NCBI GenBank assembly: GCA_030839105.1
Contig: JAUZEI010000643.1
Span: 1 to 14,444 of the forward strand
Length of the DNA: 14,444 nt
Origin: Actinomycetota bacterium
Lineage (GTDB): Bacteria; Actinomycetota; Acidimicrobiia; IMCC26256; PALSA-610
Direction of reading: 5' to 3'
The position numbers and the translations under genes were made by a program. A model generated the notes under the pieces. The model searched no databases and was not told where the DNA came from. It saw only the letters and a list, made by a program, of their open reading frames with translations. Below, piece by piece: positions 1-6,436 of the stretch (positions within the stretch are counted from its first letter, which is position 1; each line of letters begins with the position of its first letter).

Positions 1-813
1 CGCAAGCCCTCCGAGCAGTTGTCGCCATTCGTCGGGCGTCGAGGCGGGAAGCGGTACGCGCAGGCTCAGGGCCTCGACCAACTCGACGGCGTCTCCCCGC
101 AGACAAGGCGCGTCGGCGACAAGCGAAGCCTGACCCACCGACACCGCGTCGCCGACGTCCAGGGTGAAGCAGGACTCGGGATCGCTTGCCATCACCGAGA
201 ACGTTCCCTTCGGCGCGGTCGACGAGTGCAGCGCAAACGCCGGACTCAGCGCGGCGGCGAAGCGCAGGCACGACAGCACCTCGTCCGGCTCCACCGGTTG
301 AGCCAATCCGAGCGGGAGTGCGATGTCGCGCTCGTGTATCCAGCAGTCCCACAAGGCGTGGTGCGCGAGCAGGCGGATCGGAAGAAGGCCGGCCGGCGAC
401 TCGGCGAGCATGGACAATTCCGGTTCGTCGAGGTCGGCGATCGCTCCGAGAAACCCGTCGTTCGACGACACGTACTGGTCGAGCACTTCCGCCGGCGTGA
501 GCGCGCGCATGGAGTCGACCATCAAAGGCGGGGTCGCGGCCGGGTCGAAGCCCGTCAGGATGCGGGTAGGCATGCCGGCGAGTCCCGCCATCACCGACGC
601 CTGCCAGAAGGCGTTCACGCCGACGACGTGGGCGAGCACGTCCTGCACGGTCCAACCGGTGCAGCGGCTCGCCGAGTTCCAGTCCGCGGGCCGCAGGCCG
701 GCGACCATCGTTTCGAGACGTCGCCGCTGTCGGGACACTGCGGCGAGCACGTCGTCGGTGCGTCCGTCGATCGAGATGATCACCGGTCCGTCGTAGCGAG
801 GAGCCAGTCTCAT
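1..813 (-). CDS. DinB/maleylpyruvate isomerase-like (MDMPI N-terminal) protein, C-terminus cut by window edge
   Basis: The reading frame is open from ATG at 813 to the first base of the window, giving 271 codons without a stop, so the C-terminus lies outside. The protein resembles the TIGR03083/MDMPI_N group of DinB-fold, metal-dependent proteins that often use mycothiol. Residues 43-64 (ADWNSASRCTGWTVQDVLAHVV) match the typical family start with a metal-ligand histidine, H62. A second motif, LWDCWIHERDIALPLG (about 154-169), supplies D156 and H160, so the triad reads H-D-H where the family more often has H-E-H. Residues after about 175 would be the variable C-terminal domain. It is transcribed away from the SRPBCC gene. 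No clear Shine-Dalgarno sequence precedes the ATG, but a -10-like TATACG lies 9 bases upstream. The family is well supported; the substrate is unknown. Confidence 0.85.
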   Translation of the reverse strand, partial: MRLAPRYDGPVIISIDGRTDDVLAAVSRQRRRLETMVAGLRPADWNSASRCTGWTVQDVLAHVVGVNAFWQASVMAGLAGMPTRILTGFDPAATPPLMVDSMRALTPAEVLDQYVSSNDGFLGAIADLDEPELSMLAESPAGLLPIRLLAHHALWDCWIHERDIALPLGLAQPVEPDEVLSCLRFAAALSPAFALHSSTAPKGTFSVMASDPESCFTLDVGDAVSVGQASLVADAPCLRGDAVELVEALSLRVPLPASTPDEWRQLLGGLA

Positions 814-822
814 GCGGTCGAG

Positions 823-850
823 CGTATACAAGGGATCGTTTGCCGGTCGA
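823..850 (-). promoter_or_regulatory. Possible promoter of the DinB/MDMPI-like gene, giving a very short leader
   Basis: Read on the minus strand, TCGACC (850-845) and TATACG (828-823) are separated by 16 bases and resemble -35 and -10 boxes. The -10 box ends 9 bases before the ATG at 813, so transcription would begin within a few bases of the start codon. This is inferred from motif and spacing only. Confidence 0.35.
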
Positions 851-876
851 CGGCGCGGGTTCGTGTCGCGCCCGCT

Positions 877-893
877 GACGACTCGTGGTCGTC
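877..893. repeat. Small inverted repeat between divergent genes
   Basis: GACGAC (877-882) and GTCGTC (888-893) form 6-base arms around a 5-base spacer in the 135-base region between the divergent DinB-like and SRPBCC genes. It could be an operator or a chance match in GC-rich DNA. Apart from this and the possible promoter at 823-850, nothing is seen in this intergenic region. Confidence 0.25.
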
Positions 894-948
894 GACGTTC
901 TGCGCTAGAACCGCGAGCGTTCCGGGAGCCGGCGGTTGGGGGTGCACG

Positions 949-1434
949 ATGAACAAGGGAACGATCGGCAAGGCGACAACGAGTATCGATGCGTCGCCCG
1001 AGGCGCTCTACGACCTCGTCTCGGATGTTCGTCGTATGGGCGAGTGGAGTCCGGAGTGCCAACGCTGCGTCTGGCTCGATGACGTCACCGGGCCCGCGGT
1101 CGGAGCGCGCTTCAAGGGGAGCAACGCGCACGGAATCGCTCGATGGTCCACCAAGTCGAAGGTTGTCGCCGCCGAACCCGGACGCGAGTTCGCGTTCGTC
1201 ATCGGGCACCTCGGCCGGGACATGACCAAGTGGAGCTACCGCTTCGAACCGACGACAAACGGCACCGTGGTGACCGAGACCTTCGAGATGCTTGCCGACA
1301 TGCCCTGGTACTTCGCGTTGAGTGATCGCTTCCTCATGGGCGTCAAAGACCGGCAGGCAGACCTCGAAAAGAACATGGCGGAAACGCTGCAACGATTGAA
1401 GTCGGCCTCCGAGCGCCGCGGCGCGTCCACCTGA
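949..1434 (+). CDS. SRPBCC (START-like) family protein
   Basis: This is a 161-residue protein, the normal size for a single SRPBCC/polyketide-cyclase-like domain, a fold with a deep hydrophobic ligand pocket. The N-terminal strand and helix (IDASPEALYDLVSDVRRMGEWSPE, within residues about 14-37) are the classic family opening. A central stretch (VTGPAVGARFKGSN) and a C-terminal strand (GTVVTETFEM) followed by a long helix complete the fold. The ATG at 949 is chosen because the domain begins right after it and a GGGGG run (938-942) lies 6 bases upstream. The same frame stays open far upstream, but that part is antisense to the DinB-like gene. The ligand is unknown; many actinobacterial relatives remain uncharacterised. 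It is transcribed in the same direction as the four following genes. Confidence 0.85.
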   Translation: MNKGTIGKATTSIDASPEALYDLVSDVRRMGEWSPECQRCVWLDDVTGPAVGARFKGSNAHGIARWSTKSKVVAAEPGREFAFVIGHLGRDMTKWSYRFEPTTNGTVVTETFEMLADMPWYFALSDRFLMGVKDRQADLEKNMAETLQRLKSASERRGAST

Positions 1435-1484
1435 AACCGCAGACGTACCGAACGGCCGCCCGCATTGGTGATAGCGCTGCAACA

Positions 1485-2138
1485 GTGGATTGCGATCGTT
1501 CGAAGATGTTCTCGAACAGACCAACTTTCTCGTTGGCGACCCGGGCAATGAGTCCGCTCGACGTCGCGGCCCCGCACGCCACCGATCGTCGATACCGCCG
1601 AGGCGCCGAGCGCCGAAGCGTGTTGCAGATGATCTCCGGTTGGGAAGAATTCGAGGTCATCGCGAAGATCCGCGGCCTGATCGACAAGGCACGCGCCGAT
1701 CAGGTGCCGGTGATCTGGATACAGCACTCGAATGACGAGATGCCGCAGGGCAGCGAAGGTTGGCAGTACGTTTCGGACCTGCAGCGCCGGGAATCCGAGC
1801 CGCTGGTCCACAAGAAGTACGGCGACTCCTTCGAGGACACGATCTTGGAATCCGAGCTGACACAGCGCGGCGTCGGGCGGCTCGTCGTCACGGGCGCCCA
1901 GACCGATGCCTGCATCCGTGCAACGCTCCACGGCGCCTTCGCACGCGGGTACGACACGGTCCTGGTCGGCGACGCGCACACCACCGACGACTACTCCCAG
2001 TACGGACTTCCGCCGGCCGACAAGGTCATCGCCCACACGAACATGTACTGGACCTGGCAGGACGGCCCCGGTCGCACGGCGAGCGTGGTCGACGCCACCG
2101 ACCTCGACTTCGACGCGGTGGAAACGGCCTCGTCGTAG
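1485..2138 (+). CDS. Isochorismatase-like cysteine hydrolase with missing or replaced N-terminus; possibly non-functional
   Basis: From about residue 54 onward the protein matches isochorismatase-family hydrolases: a strand with VIWIQHSND, then GSEGWQYV, the basic motif VHKKYGDSFEDT with the expected catalytic Lys, and TGAQTDACIRATLHGAF with the nucleophile Cys. HTTDDYS and KVIAHTNMYW follow. The family normally begins with a strand ending in D-x-Q, whose Asp is the third catalytic residue. Here that strand is absent: the preceding residues are Arg-rich and unlike the family, and their codons use A or T at the third position more than the body does. No D-x-Q coding segment is seen in the other two forward frames of 1435-1630. 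The longest frame starts at GTG 1485; ATGs at 1506, 1548 and 1629 are alternatives, and 1629 is the last that keeps the conserved part. No Shine-Dalgarno sequence selects among them. The gene may be decayed at its 5' end. Confidence 0.7.
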   Translation: MDCDRSKMFSNRPTFSLATRAMSPLDVAAPHATDRRYRRGAERRSVLQMISGWEEFEVIAKIRGLIDKARADQVPVIWIQHSNDEMPQGSEGWQYVSDLQRRESEPLVHKKYGDSFEDTILESELTQRGVGRLVVTGAQTDACIRATLHGAFARGYDTVLVGDAHTTDDYSQYGLPPADKVIAHTNMYWTWQDGPGRTASVVDATDLDFDAVETASS

Positions 2139-2247
2139 CGACTTCGCACACAACGCGGGCCATTGGCCGGCATCCGCTCGGACGACACCGATGAATTCCG
2201 GCGTCAGCGGCGGTCTCAGGTTCGATCGGGCGGCCGGCCTGCGACAC

Positions 2248-2252
2248 GGGAG
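2248..2252 (+). promoter_or_regulatory. Ribosome binding site that decides the start at 2259
   Basis: GGGAG sits 6 bases before ATG 2259 but only 3 bases before ATG 2256, so the second of the two consecutive ATG codons is the better start. The other bases of 2139-2258 show no clear gene or promoter. Confidence 0.55.
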
Positions 2253-2258
2253 TCGATG

Positions 2259-2555
2259 ATGAAAACGATCGTGGTCCGCTACCAGGCGAAGCCGGATCGG
2301 GCGGACGAAAACCAGCGGCTGATCGAGAAGGTGTTCGAGGATCTGGAGAAACAGCAGCCGGAAGGCTTCACGTACAAGGTGTTCCGTCTCGACGACGGCG
2401 TCAGCTTCATTCACGTCGTGATCGAACACGACGTCGAGAACCCGTCGTCGTTGCAGGATGTCGCCGCCTTCCAGGCCTTCGTCGCCGACATCGGGGATCG
2501 TTGCGACGTGCCTCCGGTCGCGACCAGTGCGACCATTGTCGGGGGATACCGCTGA
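2259..2555 (+). CDS. Small ABM-like (dimeric alpha+beta barrel) protein of unknown function
   Basis: This is a 98-residue protein. It opens with a strand (KTIVVRYQAKP), then a helix rich in charged residues (ENQRLIEKVFEDLEKQQ), two strands (FTYKVFRLDDGVSFIHVVIE), a second helix (LQDVAAFQAFVADIGDRC) and a last strand (TSATIVGGYR). This is the pattern of a ferredoxin-like, dimeric alpha+beta barrel as in antibiotic biosynthesis monooxygenase-type proteins. Similar small proteins ending in a G-x-YR motif are, to my recollection, common in actinobacteria and mostly uncharacterised. The frame is open upstream to 2163, but the 32 extra residues are basic and unlike the fold. A monooxygenase activity is not shown. 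The next gene starts 21 bases after the stop, so the two are probably cotranscribed. Confidence 0.75.
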   Translation: MKTIVVRYQAKPDRADENQRLIEKVFEDLEKQQPEGFTYKVFRLDDGVSFIHVVIEHDVENPSSLQDVAAFQAFVADIGDRCDVPPVATSATIVGGYR

Positions 2556-2576
2556 TACCCGACCTCAGGAGATCTT

Positions 2577-2981
2577 GTGCCCGAAGTCTTCCGGTACGAA
2601 GTCGACAAGAAGCTCTTTCCGCTGTGGGGGCCGTTCGGACTTCGACCGTCGAAGGACGGCGTGACGCTGACTGACGACGGGCGGTTGGTCGCGACCTACG
2701 GCTTCCTTCGGCTGGAAACCTCCCTGAGCAACATCGACGGAGCGCACGTCACGACGGGGTATCGGTGGTGGACGGCCGTCGGAGCCCGGATGTCGTTGGC
2801 CGACGACGGGCTGACCTTCGGGACCAACAGCCACGCCGGCGTGTGTGTCCACTTCCACGACAAGGTTGCAAGCAAGCTGCGCCGGTCGGGACACTCCGCA
2901 CTGACGGTCACCGTTGCCGACGTCGACAGGCTCGTCGAAGCCCTCGACCGGAGGCCCGGGCGCGATTCGACCGCGCGCTGA
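2577..2981 (+). CDS. Conserved actinobacterial protein of unknown function
   Basis: This is a 134-residue soluble protein without a signal peptide or membrane segment. GTG 2577 is the start, with AGGAG at 2567-2571 five bases upstream. The sequence is rich in aromatic residues and short strands: FRYEVDKKLFPLWGPFGLRP, TDDGRLVATYGFLRLET, GYRWWTAVGARMSLADDG, TFGTNSHAGVCVHF and a final strand and helix (SALTVTVADVDRLVEAL). The mixture suggests a compact beta-rich fold. I recall mycobacterial hypothetical proteins with the same RWWTAVGAR and GTN..AGVC.HF patterns, which supports a real gene; no function is known to me. The last ten residues (RRPGRDSTAR) look like an unstructured tail. It follows the ABM-like gene closely. 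Confidence 0.75.
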   Translation: MPEVFRYEVDKKLFPLWGPFGLRPSKDGVTLTDDGRLVATYGFLRLETSLSNIDGAHVTTGYRWWTAVGARMSLADDGLTFGTNSHAGVCVHFHDKVASKLRRSGHSALTVTVADVDRLVEALDRRPGRDSTAR

Positions 2982-3058
2982 CGAAGTGCCGACTCGAAAT
3001 CTCGGTCGCGCCGGGGTCGCGTACGCCCGCCGGCTACCCGCGCAGTAGCGCCGGACCT

Positions 3059-3088
3059 TTGTCCCCGCGCCGGCCGCGCGGGTAGAAC
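3059..3088 (+). promoter_or_regulatory. Possible promoter of the VOC gene, leaderless type
   Basis: TTGTCC (3059-3064) and TAGAAC (3083-3088) are 18 bases apart. The -10-like box ends 6 bases before the ATG at 3095, and no Shine-Dalgarno sequence is present, so the transcript may begin at or next to the start codon. Confidence 0.4.
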
Positions 3089-3094
3089 AGCGTC

Positions 3095-3463
3095 ATGGCT
3101 GCACGTCTCACCGAGATCATCGTCGACTGCGCCGCCCCGGGCCGCCTGGCGCGGTTCTGGGGCGAGGTGCTCGGTTGGCCGGTTACCGACGACGACCGCG
3201 GGTTGAGCTGGATCTCGGCGACCGGCGACTACACCGCGCCCCCGATGATCGTGTTCGTGCCCGTGCCGGAAACAAAGTCAGTGAAGAACCGCGTGCATCT
3301 CGACGTGAACCCGTCCGGGAGCGAGCAGGCCGACGAGCTCGAACGCCTGCTCGCACTCGGCGCTACGCGCGTCGACGTCGGACAATCGGCGGACGTCCCC
3401 TGGGTGGTGCTCGCCGATCCCGAGGGCAACGAGTTTTGCCTACTCGGGCGGCGACTGGACTGA
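3095..3463 (+). CDS. VOC superfamily protein (glyoxalase-like domain)
   Basis: This is a 122-residue single-domain protein of the vicinal oxygen chelate superfamily. It starts with a strand and helix (TEIIVDCAAPGRLARFWGEVLGWPV), the usual first beta-alpha unit of glyoxalase-like domains. VKNRVHLDVNP (about residues 66-76) carries the histidine that is often a metal ligand at the start of the second unit. It ends with VVLADPEGNEFCLLG, the common D-P-x-G-N-x-F/V-C-L signature, which includes the usual acidic ligand. Such short proteins act as dimers or as half-barrels; many are called glyoxalase or bleomycin-resistance-like without proof. The ATG at 3095 begins the fold directly. The gene lies alone, 113 bases after the previous gene, and converges on the ABC exporter genes. 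Confidence 0.85.
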   Translation: MAARLTEIIVDCAAPGRLARFWGEVLGWPVTDDDRGLSWISATGDYTAPPMIVFVPVPETKSVKNRVHLDVNPSGSEQADELERLLALGATRVDVGQSADVPWVVLADPEGNEFCLLGRRLD

Positions 3464-3480
3464 GCCCGAGCCGCACAGCG

Positions 3481-3500
3481 CCGACGAGCTCCCGCGTCGG
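3481..3500. terminator. Possible hairpin between convergent VOC and ABC permease genes
   Basis: CCGACG (3481-3486) and CGTCGG (3495-3500) can form a 6-bp stem with an 8-base loop in the 47-base gap between two convergent stop codons. There is no T-tract on either strand, so it is at best a weak or factor-assisted terminator. Confidence 0.25.
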
Positions 3501-3510
3501 GCCGGAGCGG

Positions 3511-4329
3511 TCAGACCTTGCGGCGGTACATGCGAACGGCGAGCGGTGCCGAGACGACGATGATTCCGACGCTCCATGCAATCGCGCCGAGCACCTTGCC
3601 CGTCGACGCGAACTGCCCGCCGTAGGTGAGCGCCCGGACTGCGTCGATCACGATCGACACGGGCTGGTGATTCGCGAACCATTCGAGGGGGGCCGGCATC
3701 GACGCGGCCGACACGAACGCGGTCGACGCGAAGACGAGCGGGGCGAGGATGGGGAACGACGCCGCCTGCGCCGCCTCGGCATTCGCGGCGGACAGGCCGA
3801 CCAGGGCGAAGACCCACGACAGCGAGTGCGCGAACAACAGCATCATGCCGATTCCGGCGATCAGTCCGAAGACGCTGGTGTGGATCCGCCACCCGACGAG
3901 GAAACCGACTCCCACCATCAACGACACGACGAAGACGTTGCGTACGAGGTCGGCGAGCGTGCGCCCGGCGAGCACCGCGGAACGCGCCATCGGCAGCGAT
4001 TGGAAGCGCTCGATCAAACCCTTCTGCAGGTCTTCCGCCAACGCCACACCGGTCTGGATGGAACCGAACACGACCGTCTGCGCGAACACGCCCGGCATGA
4101 GGTAGTCGACGTAGTGCGTGACGCCCGGAATGCGGATCGCGCCGCCGAACACGTACCGGAACATCAGCACGAAGATGATCGGCTGGATGGTCGAGAAGAC
4201 CAGCACCTGAGGCGTGCGCTTCATCGCGACGAGGTTGCGCCACGTGACGGTCATCGCGTCCTGGACCGCCCAGCTGAAACCGCTGTGCTTCGGGCGGTCG
4301 ATCATCGTGGGAATGGCTATTGCGGTCAT
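3511..4329 (-). CDS. ABC-2 type exporter permease (DrrB-like)
   Basis: This is a 272-residue integral membrane protein with about six hydrophobic segments: QVLVFSTIQPIIFVLMFRYV near residues 41-60, VFVVSLMVGVGFLVGW, VFGLIAGIGMMLLFAHSLSW, ILAPLVFASTAFV and VLGAIAWSVGIIVVSAPLAV. A cytosolic N-terminal part comes first (about 36 residues, including WRNLVAMKRTP). The region PGVFAQTVVFGSIQTGVALAEDLQKGLIERFQSLPM is the hallmark ABC-2 coupling region, with the E-D-x-x-K-G-x-x-E-R-F-x-S-L-P pattern of DrrB and related drug or lipid exporters. The start ATG 4329 overlaps the TGA of the ATPase gene by 4 bases (ATGA), indicating translational coupling. It would dimerise with the same protein and bind two ATPase subunits in the cytoplasmic membrane. 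The exported compound cannot be told from sequence. Confidence 0.93.
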   Translation of the reverse strand: MTAIAIPTMIDRPKHSGFSWAVQDAMTVTWRNLVAMKRTPQVLVFSTIQPIIFVLMFRYVFGGAIRIPGVTHYVDYLMPGVFAQTVVFGSIQTGVALAEDLQKGLIERFQSLPMARSAVLAGRTLADLVRNVFVVSLMVGVGFLVGWRIHTSVFGLIAGIGMMLLFAHSLSWVFALVGLSAANAEAAQAASFPILAPLVFASTAFVSAASMPAPLEWFANHQPVSIVIDAVRALTYGGQFASTGKVLGAIAWSVGIIVVSAPLAVRMYRRKV

Positions 4330-5321
4330 GCTGCACCTCGCGTCCGCCGGCGGCCCGCGTCGACCGATTCGTCCTCGACTTCGGGCTCTTCGGCTTTGTG
4401 GCCGGTCAGGGAAAGGAAGACGTCGTCGAGGGTCGGCTCGCGCACTGTCAGTGTCTCCGGCTCGAGGTGGGCGTGATCGAGCGCACGGACGACCTCGAGC
4501 ACGACACGCGCGCCGTCGTCGACTTTCAGCTCGACGACCGACGATGCGCTTCCGATATCGCACAGACCGATCCGCGCGAGCTCCGCCTGCGCTCGCTGCG
4601 CAGTCGCAGGGTCGGGGAAACCCACCTCGACGATCGTGGAGCCCATCTTCGCCTTCAGTTCCGACGCCGTGCCTTCGGCGATCACGCGACCGTGGTCGAT
4701 CACGACGATGTTGTCGGCGAGGCGGTCAGCCTCCTCGAGGTACTGCGTCGTCAGCAACAACGTCGTGCCCTCGCGCACGAGATCTTCGATGACACCCCAG
4801 AGGTCCTGGCGACCGCTCGGGTCGAGGCCCGTAGTCGGCTCGTCGAGGAAGAGCACCGGCGGCCGGTGCACCAACGCGGCCGCGAGGTCGAGGCGGCGGC
4901 GCATCCCACCCGAGTACGTGCGCACCGGGCGGTTCGCAGCCTCGGCGAGGGCGAAGCGTTCGAGCAGCTCGTCGGCACGCGTCAGCACCACCGACTTCGA
5001 CAGATGGGAGAGTCGACCGATCATGCGCAGGTTCTCGTGACCGGTCAGGTTCTCGTCGACCGCCGCGTACTGGCCGGCCAGGCCGATGCGTTCCCGCACT
5101 TCCTGCGCGTGCCGGGTGACATCGAGCCCGAGCACTTCCGCGCGTCCCGAATCGGGGCGCAGGATGGTCGTGAGCACGCGTACCGACGTGGTCTTGCCCG
5201 CGCCGTTCGGGCCGAGCAATCCGAGCACGGTGCCGGTGGGCACGGAGAAGCTCACGCCGTCGAGGGCGACGACCGAACCGAACCGCTTCTGGAGGTTTTC
5301 GACGATGATGGCGTCCGTCAT
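4326..5321 (-). CDS. ABC exporter ATP-binding protein (DrrA-like)
   Basis: This is a 331-residue ATPase of the daunorubicin-resistance (DrrA) group. Walker A is GPNGAGKTT (37-45), the Q-loop is around Q84, the signature is YSGGMRRRLD (136-145) and Walker B is VLFLDEPTTGLD (156-167). The switch position carries Gln (LLLTTQYLEEAD, Q193) rather than His, which is usual for this subfamily. The C-terminal part (about 230-331) is the regulatory extension seen in DrrA proteins and contains REPTLDDVFLSLTGHKAEE. It powers export through the permease encoded immediately downstream. The start ATG 5321 has AAGGTGG (5332-5326) just upstream. The gene is divergent from a MarR regulator across a 99-base region with two inverted repeats, so MarR control is likely by position. 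Confidence 0.95.
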   Translation of the reverse strand: MTDAIIVENLQKRFGSVVALDGVSFSVPTGTVLGLLGPNGAGKTTSVRVLTTILRPDSGRAEVLGLDVTRHAQEVRERIGLAGQYAAVDENLTGHENLRMIGRLSHLSKSVVLTRADELLERFALAEAANRPVRTYSGGMRRRLDLAAALVHRPPVLFLDEPTTGLDPSGRQDLWGVIEDLVREGTTLLLTTQYLEEADRLADNIVVIDHGRVIAEGTASELKAKMGSTIVEVGFPDPATAQRAQAELARIGLCDIGSASSVVELKVDDGARVVLEVVRALDHAHLEPETLTVREPTLDDVFLSLTGHKAEEPEVEDESVDAGRRRTRGAA

Positions 5322-5337
5322 GCGACCACCTTCTCAC

Positions 5338-5363
5338 ATATCCTTGAATGAAGTCAAGTATCT
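5338..5363. promoter_or_regulatory. Imperfect inverted repeat, possible MarR operator near the ABC exporter genes
   Basis: Two 10-base arms (5338-5347 and 5354-5363) match at 8 of 10 positions around a 6-base spacer; the inner CTTGA and TCAAG are perfect. It lies about 17 bases before the ATPase start codon, where a bound MarR dimer would block transcription. The size and AT-richness fit MarR operators; binding is inferred. Confidence 0.45.
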
Positions 5364-5377
5364 ATGTCATCAACCTT

Positions 5378-5396
5378 CGATGTACTTGAAACATCG
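5378..5396. promoter_or_regulatory. 19-bp inverted repeat overlapping the MarR promoter
   Basis: CGATGT (5378-5383) and ACATCG (5391-5396) are perfect 6-base arms around a 7-base spacer that contains ACTTGA, related to the arm of the upstream repeat. It overlaps the proposed -35 box of the MarR gene (5386-5391), so autoregulation is plausible. Confidence 0.5.
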
Positions 5397-5414
5397 CGTG
5401 AACAGACGTAACAT
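5386..5414 (+). promoter_or_regulatory. Likely promoter of the MarR-dehydrogenase operon, leaderless type
   Basis: TTGAAA (5386-5391) and TAACAT (5409-5414) have an ideal 17-base spacing. The -10 box ends 6 bases before GTG 5421 and there is no Shine-Dalgarno sequence, so transcription is predicted to start at or within a base or two of the start codon. Confidence 0.5.
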
Positions 5415-5420
5415 CCAAGC

Positions 5421-5870
5421 GTGACCATGGAGCCGGTCCCGGCCTACGACCCCGCCGACGAGGCGTGGCGGCTGCTGACCGCGGTCATGATGGTGCGCAA
5501 AGAGGAGTTCCCCGCGCTCGCCGCGTCCTTCGGGCTCAACCCGGGCGCGATGCACGCCCTCCTGCAACTCGACCCGGACGAACCGCAGTCGATGAGCTCC
5601 CTCGCCGGGGCTTGGAAGTGCGACGCGTCGAACGTGACGTGGCTCGTCGACCGCCTCGAGGAGCACGGCCTGGCCGAGCGCCGCGCGCATCCCACGGACC
5701 GGCGAATTCGCACCGTAGCGCTTACCCGGAAGGGTGCCAAGGTACGCAGCCAGGTCGAGGCCCGGATGTACGAGGCGCCCGCGATTCTGCGGAATCTGAG
5801 CGCCCGCGATCTCGAGGTCCTCACGAAAGTCTTGCGCAAGGTCGCGCCGAAAGCTTCCCTGCGCCACTAG
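5421..5870 (+). CDS. MarR family transcriptional regulator
   Basis: This is a 149-residue winged-helix repressor of normal MarR length. An N-terminal dimerisation helix (AWRLLTAVMMVRKEEFPALAASFGL) leads into the helix-turn-helix (SMSSLAGAWKCDASNVTWLVDRLEEHGLAERR, about residues 54-86). The wing follows, with the family-typical D-R-R motif (HPTDRRIRTVALTRKGAKV), and then C-terminal helices. MarR proteins bind palindromes as dimers and release them when a small phenolic or hydrophobic ligand or an oxidant binds. It contains one Cys (in WKCDAS), inside the recognition region, so simple disulfide sensing is not evident. GTG 5421 is chosen from the promoter position; ATG 5427 is the alternative. 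It is the first gene of a tight cluster: its TAG stop shares one base with the GTG of the next gene. It faces the ABC exporter genes. Confidence 0.93.
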   Translation: MTMEPVPAYDPADEAWRLLTAVMMVRKEEFPALAASFGLNPGAMHALLQLDPDEPQSMSSLAGAWKCDASNVTWLVDRLEEHGLAERRAHPTDRRIRTVALTRKGAKVRSQVEARMYEAPAILRNLSARDLEVLTKVLRKVAPKASLRH

Positions 5871-6436
5871 TGCCGAACTTCTTGACGGATCACGAACACG
5901 CGGTGGTGTCCGCCGCGGCCGATCGACTGATCCCGCCCGTCGACGCACATCCCGGCGGAGCCGCGCTCGGCGTCGCGGACTACGTCGACAACCTTCTCGG
6001 CGCGTTCACGTTCGATCCCCCGTTGATCTTCGCGGGCGGCCCGTTCAGCGGCCGCTTCGGTGGTGAAGCGTCGTTCTCGCAGTTCATGCCGCTGTCGCCG
6101 AACGAAGAGATCGCGTGGCGCACGCGTGTCGAAGGTTCGCGTGGCCTTCCGGGGCGAGAGTTCAACGGGCCGACACGCGGCTGGCAGGACATCTACCGCG
6201 CGGGAATCGCGGCGCTGGGTGACGACTTCTGCTCGCTCGTCGGCGACGAGCAGGATCGGCGACTGCACGAACAGCCCGAGCTGCGCCGCACGTTGTATGT
6301 GCACGCGTGCGAGGGCGCGTACGGGGCACCGGAGTACGGCGGGAACCGGGCGCTTGCGGGCTGGCACGCGATCGGGTTCGAGGGCGACGTGCAGCCCCGC
6401 GGGTACACCGACGACGAGGTCACGCGGCGTGCCTGA
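5870..6436 (+). CDS. Gluconate 2-dehydrogenase subunit 3-like protein (small subunit of a GMC dehydrogenase)
   Basis: This is a 188-residue protein matching the Gluconate_2-dh3 family. The N-terminal block (LTDHEHAVVSAAADRLIPP, then a Gly/Ala-rich GVADYVDNLL) is the usual opening. The C-terminal block EGAYGAPEYGGNRALAGWHAIGFEGDV carries the family's Y-G-G-N and G-W motifs. These small subunits bind and often escort the GMC flavoprotein of membrane-bound or periplasmic sugar, polyol or sterol dehydrogenases; classical ones carry a Tat signal. Here no Tat or Sec signal is present, so the complex is probably cytoplasmic. GTG 5870 overlaps the MarR stop by one base, and the C-terminal codons overlap the next gene by 8 bases, which points to coupled translation with the GMC gene. 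The partner assignment is inferred from adjacency and family pairing. Confidence 0.87.
   Translation: MPNFLTDHEHAVVSAAADRLIPPVDAHPGGAALGVADYVDNLLGAFTFDPPLIFAGGPFSGRFGGEASFSQFMPLSPNEEIAWRTRVEGSRGLPGREFNGPTRGWQDIYRAGIAALGDDFCSLVGDEQDRRLHEQPELRRTLYVHACEGAYGAPEYGGNRALAGWHAIGFEGDVQPRGYTDDEVTRRA

Noticed and set aside
19..948. Upstream in-frame extension of the SRPBCC gene (310 extra codons)
   Set aside because: It is antisense to the DinB/MDMPI-like gene and low in hydrophobic residues; the SRPBCC fold starts at the ATG at 949.
1236..2429. A 397-codon open frame on the minus strand opposite the SRPBCC, isochorismatase-like and ABM-like genes
   Set aside because: Its translation is rich in Arg, Val and His with no recognisable family, and it lies antisense to three plus-strand genes with clear family motifs. 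It is a by-product of high GC content.
3175..4476. A 433-codon open frame on the plus strand across the VOC gene end and ABC permease
   Set aside because: The product is almost all Arg, Asp, Glu and His. The permease on the minus strand and the VOC frame explain the region.
4738..4752. Gln in place of the switch His in the ABC ATPase (LTTQYLEEAD)
   Set aside because: Gln at this place is usual in DrrA-type exporters, so it is not a sign of inactivation.
4320..5351. A 343-codon open frame on the plus strand opposite the ABC ATPase
   Set aside because: The minus strand holds a complete DrrA-like ATPase with Walker A, signature and Walker B motifs.
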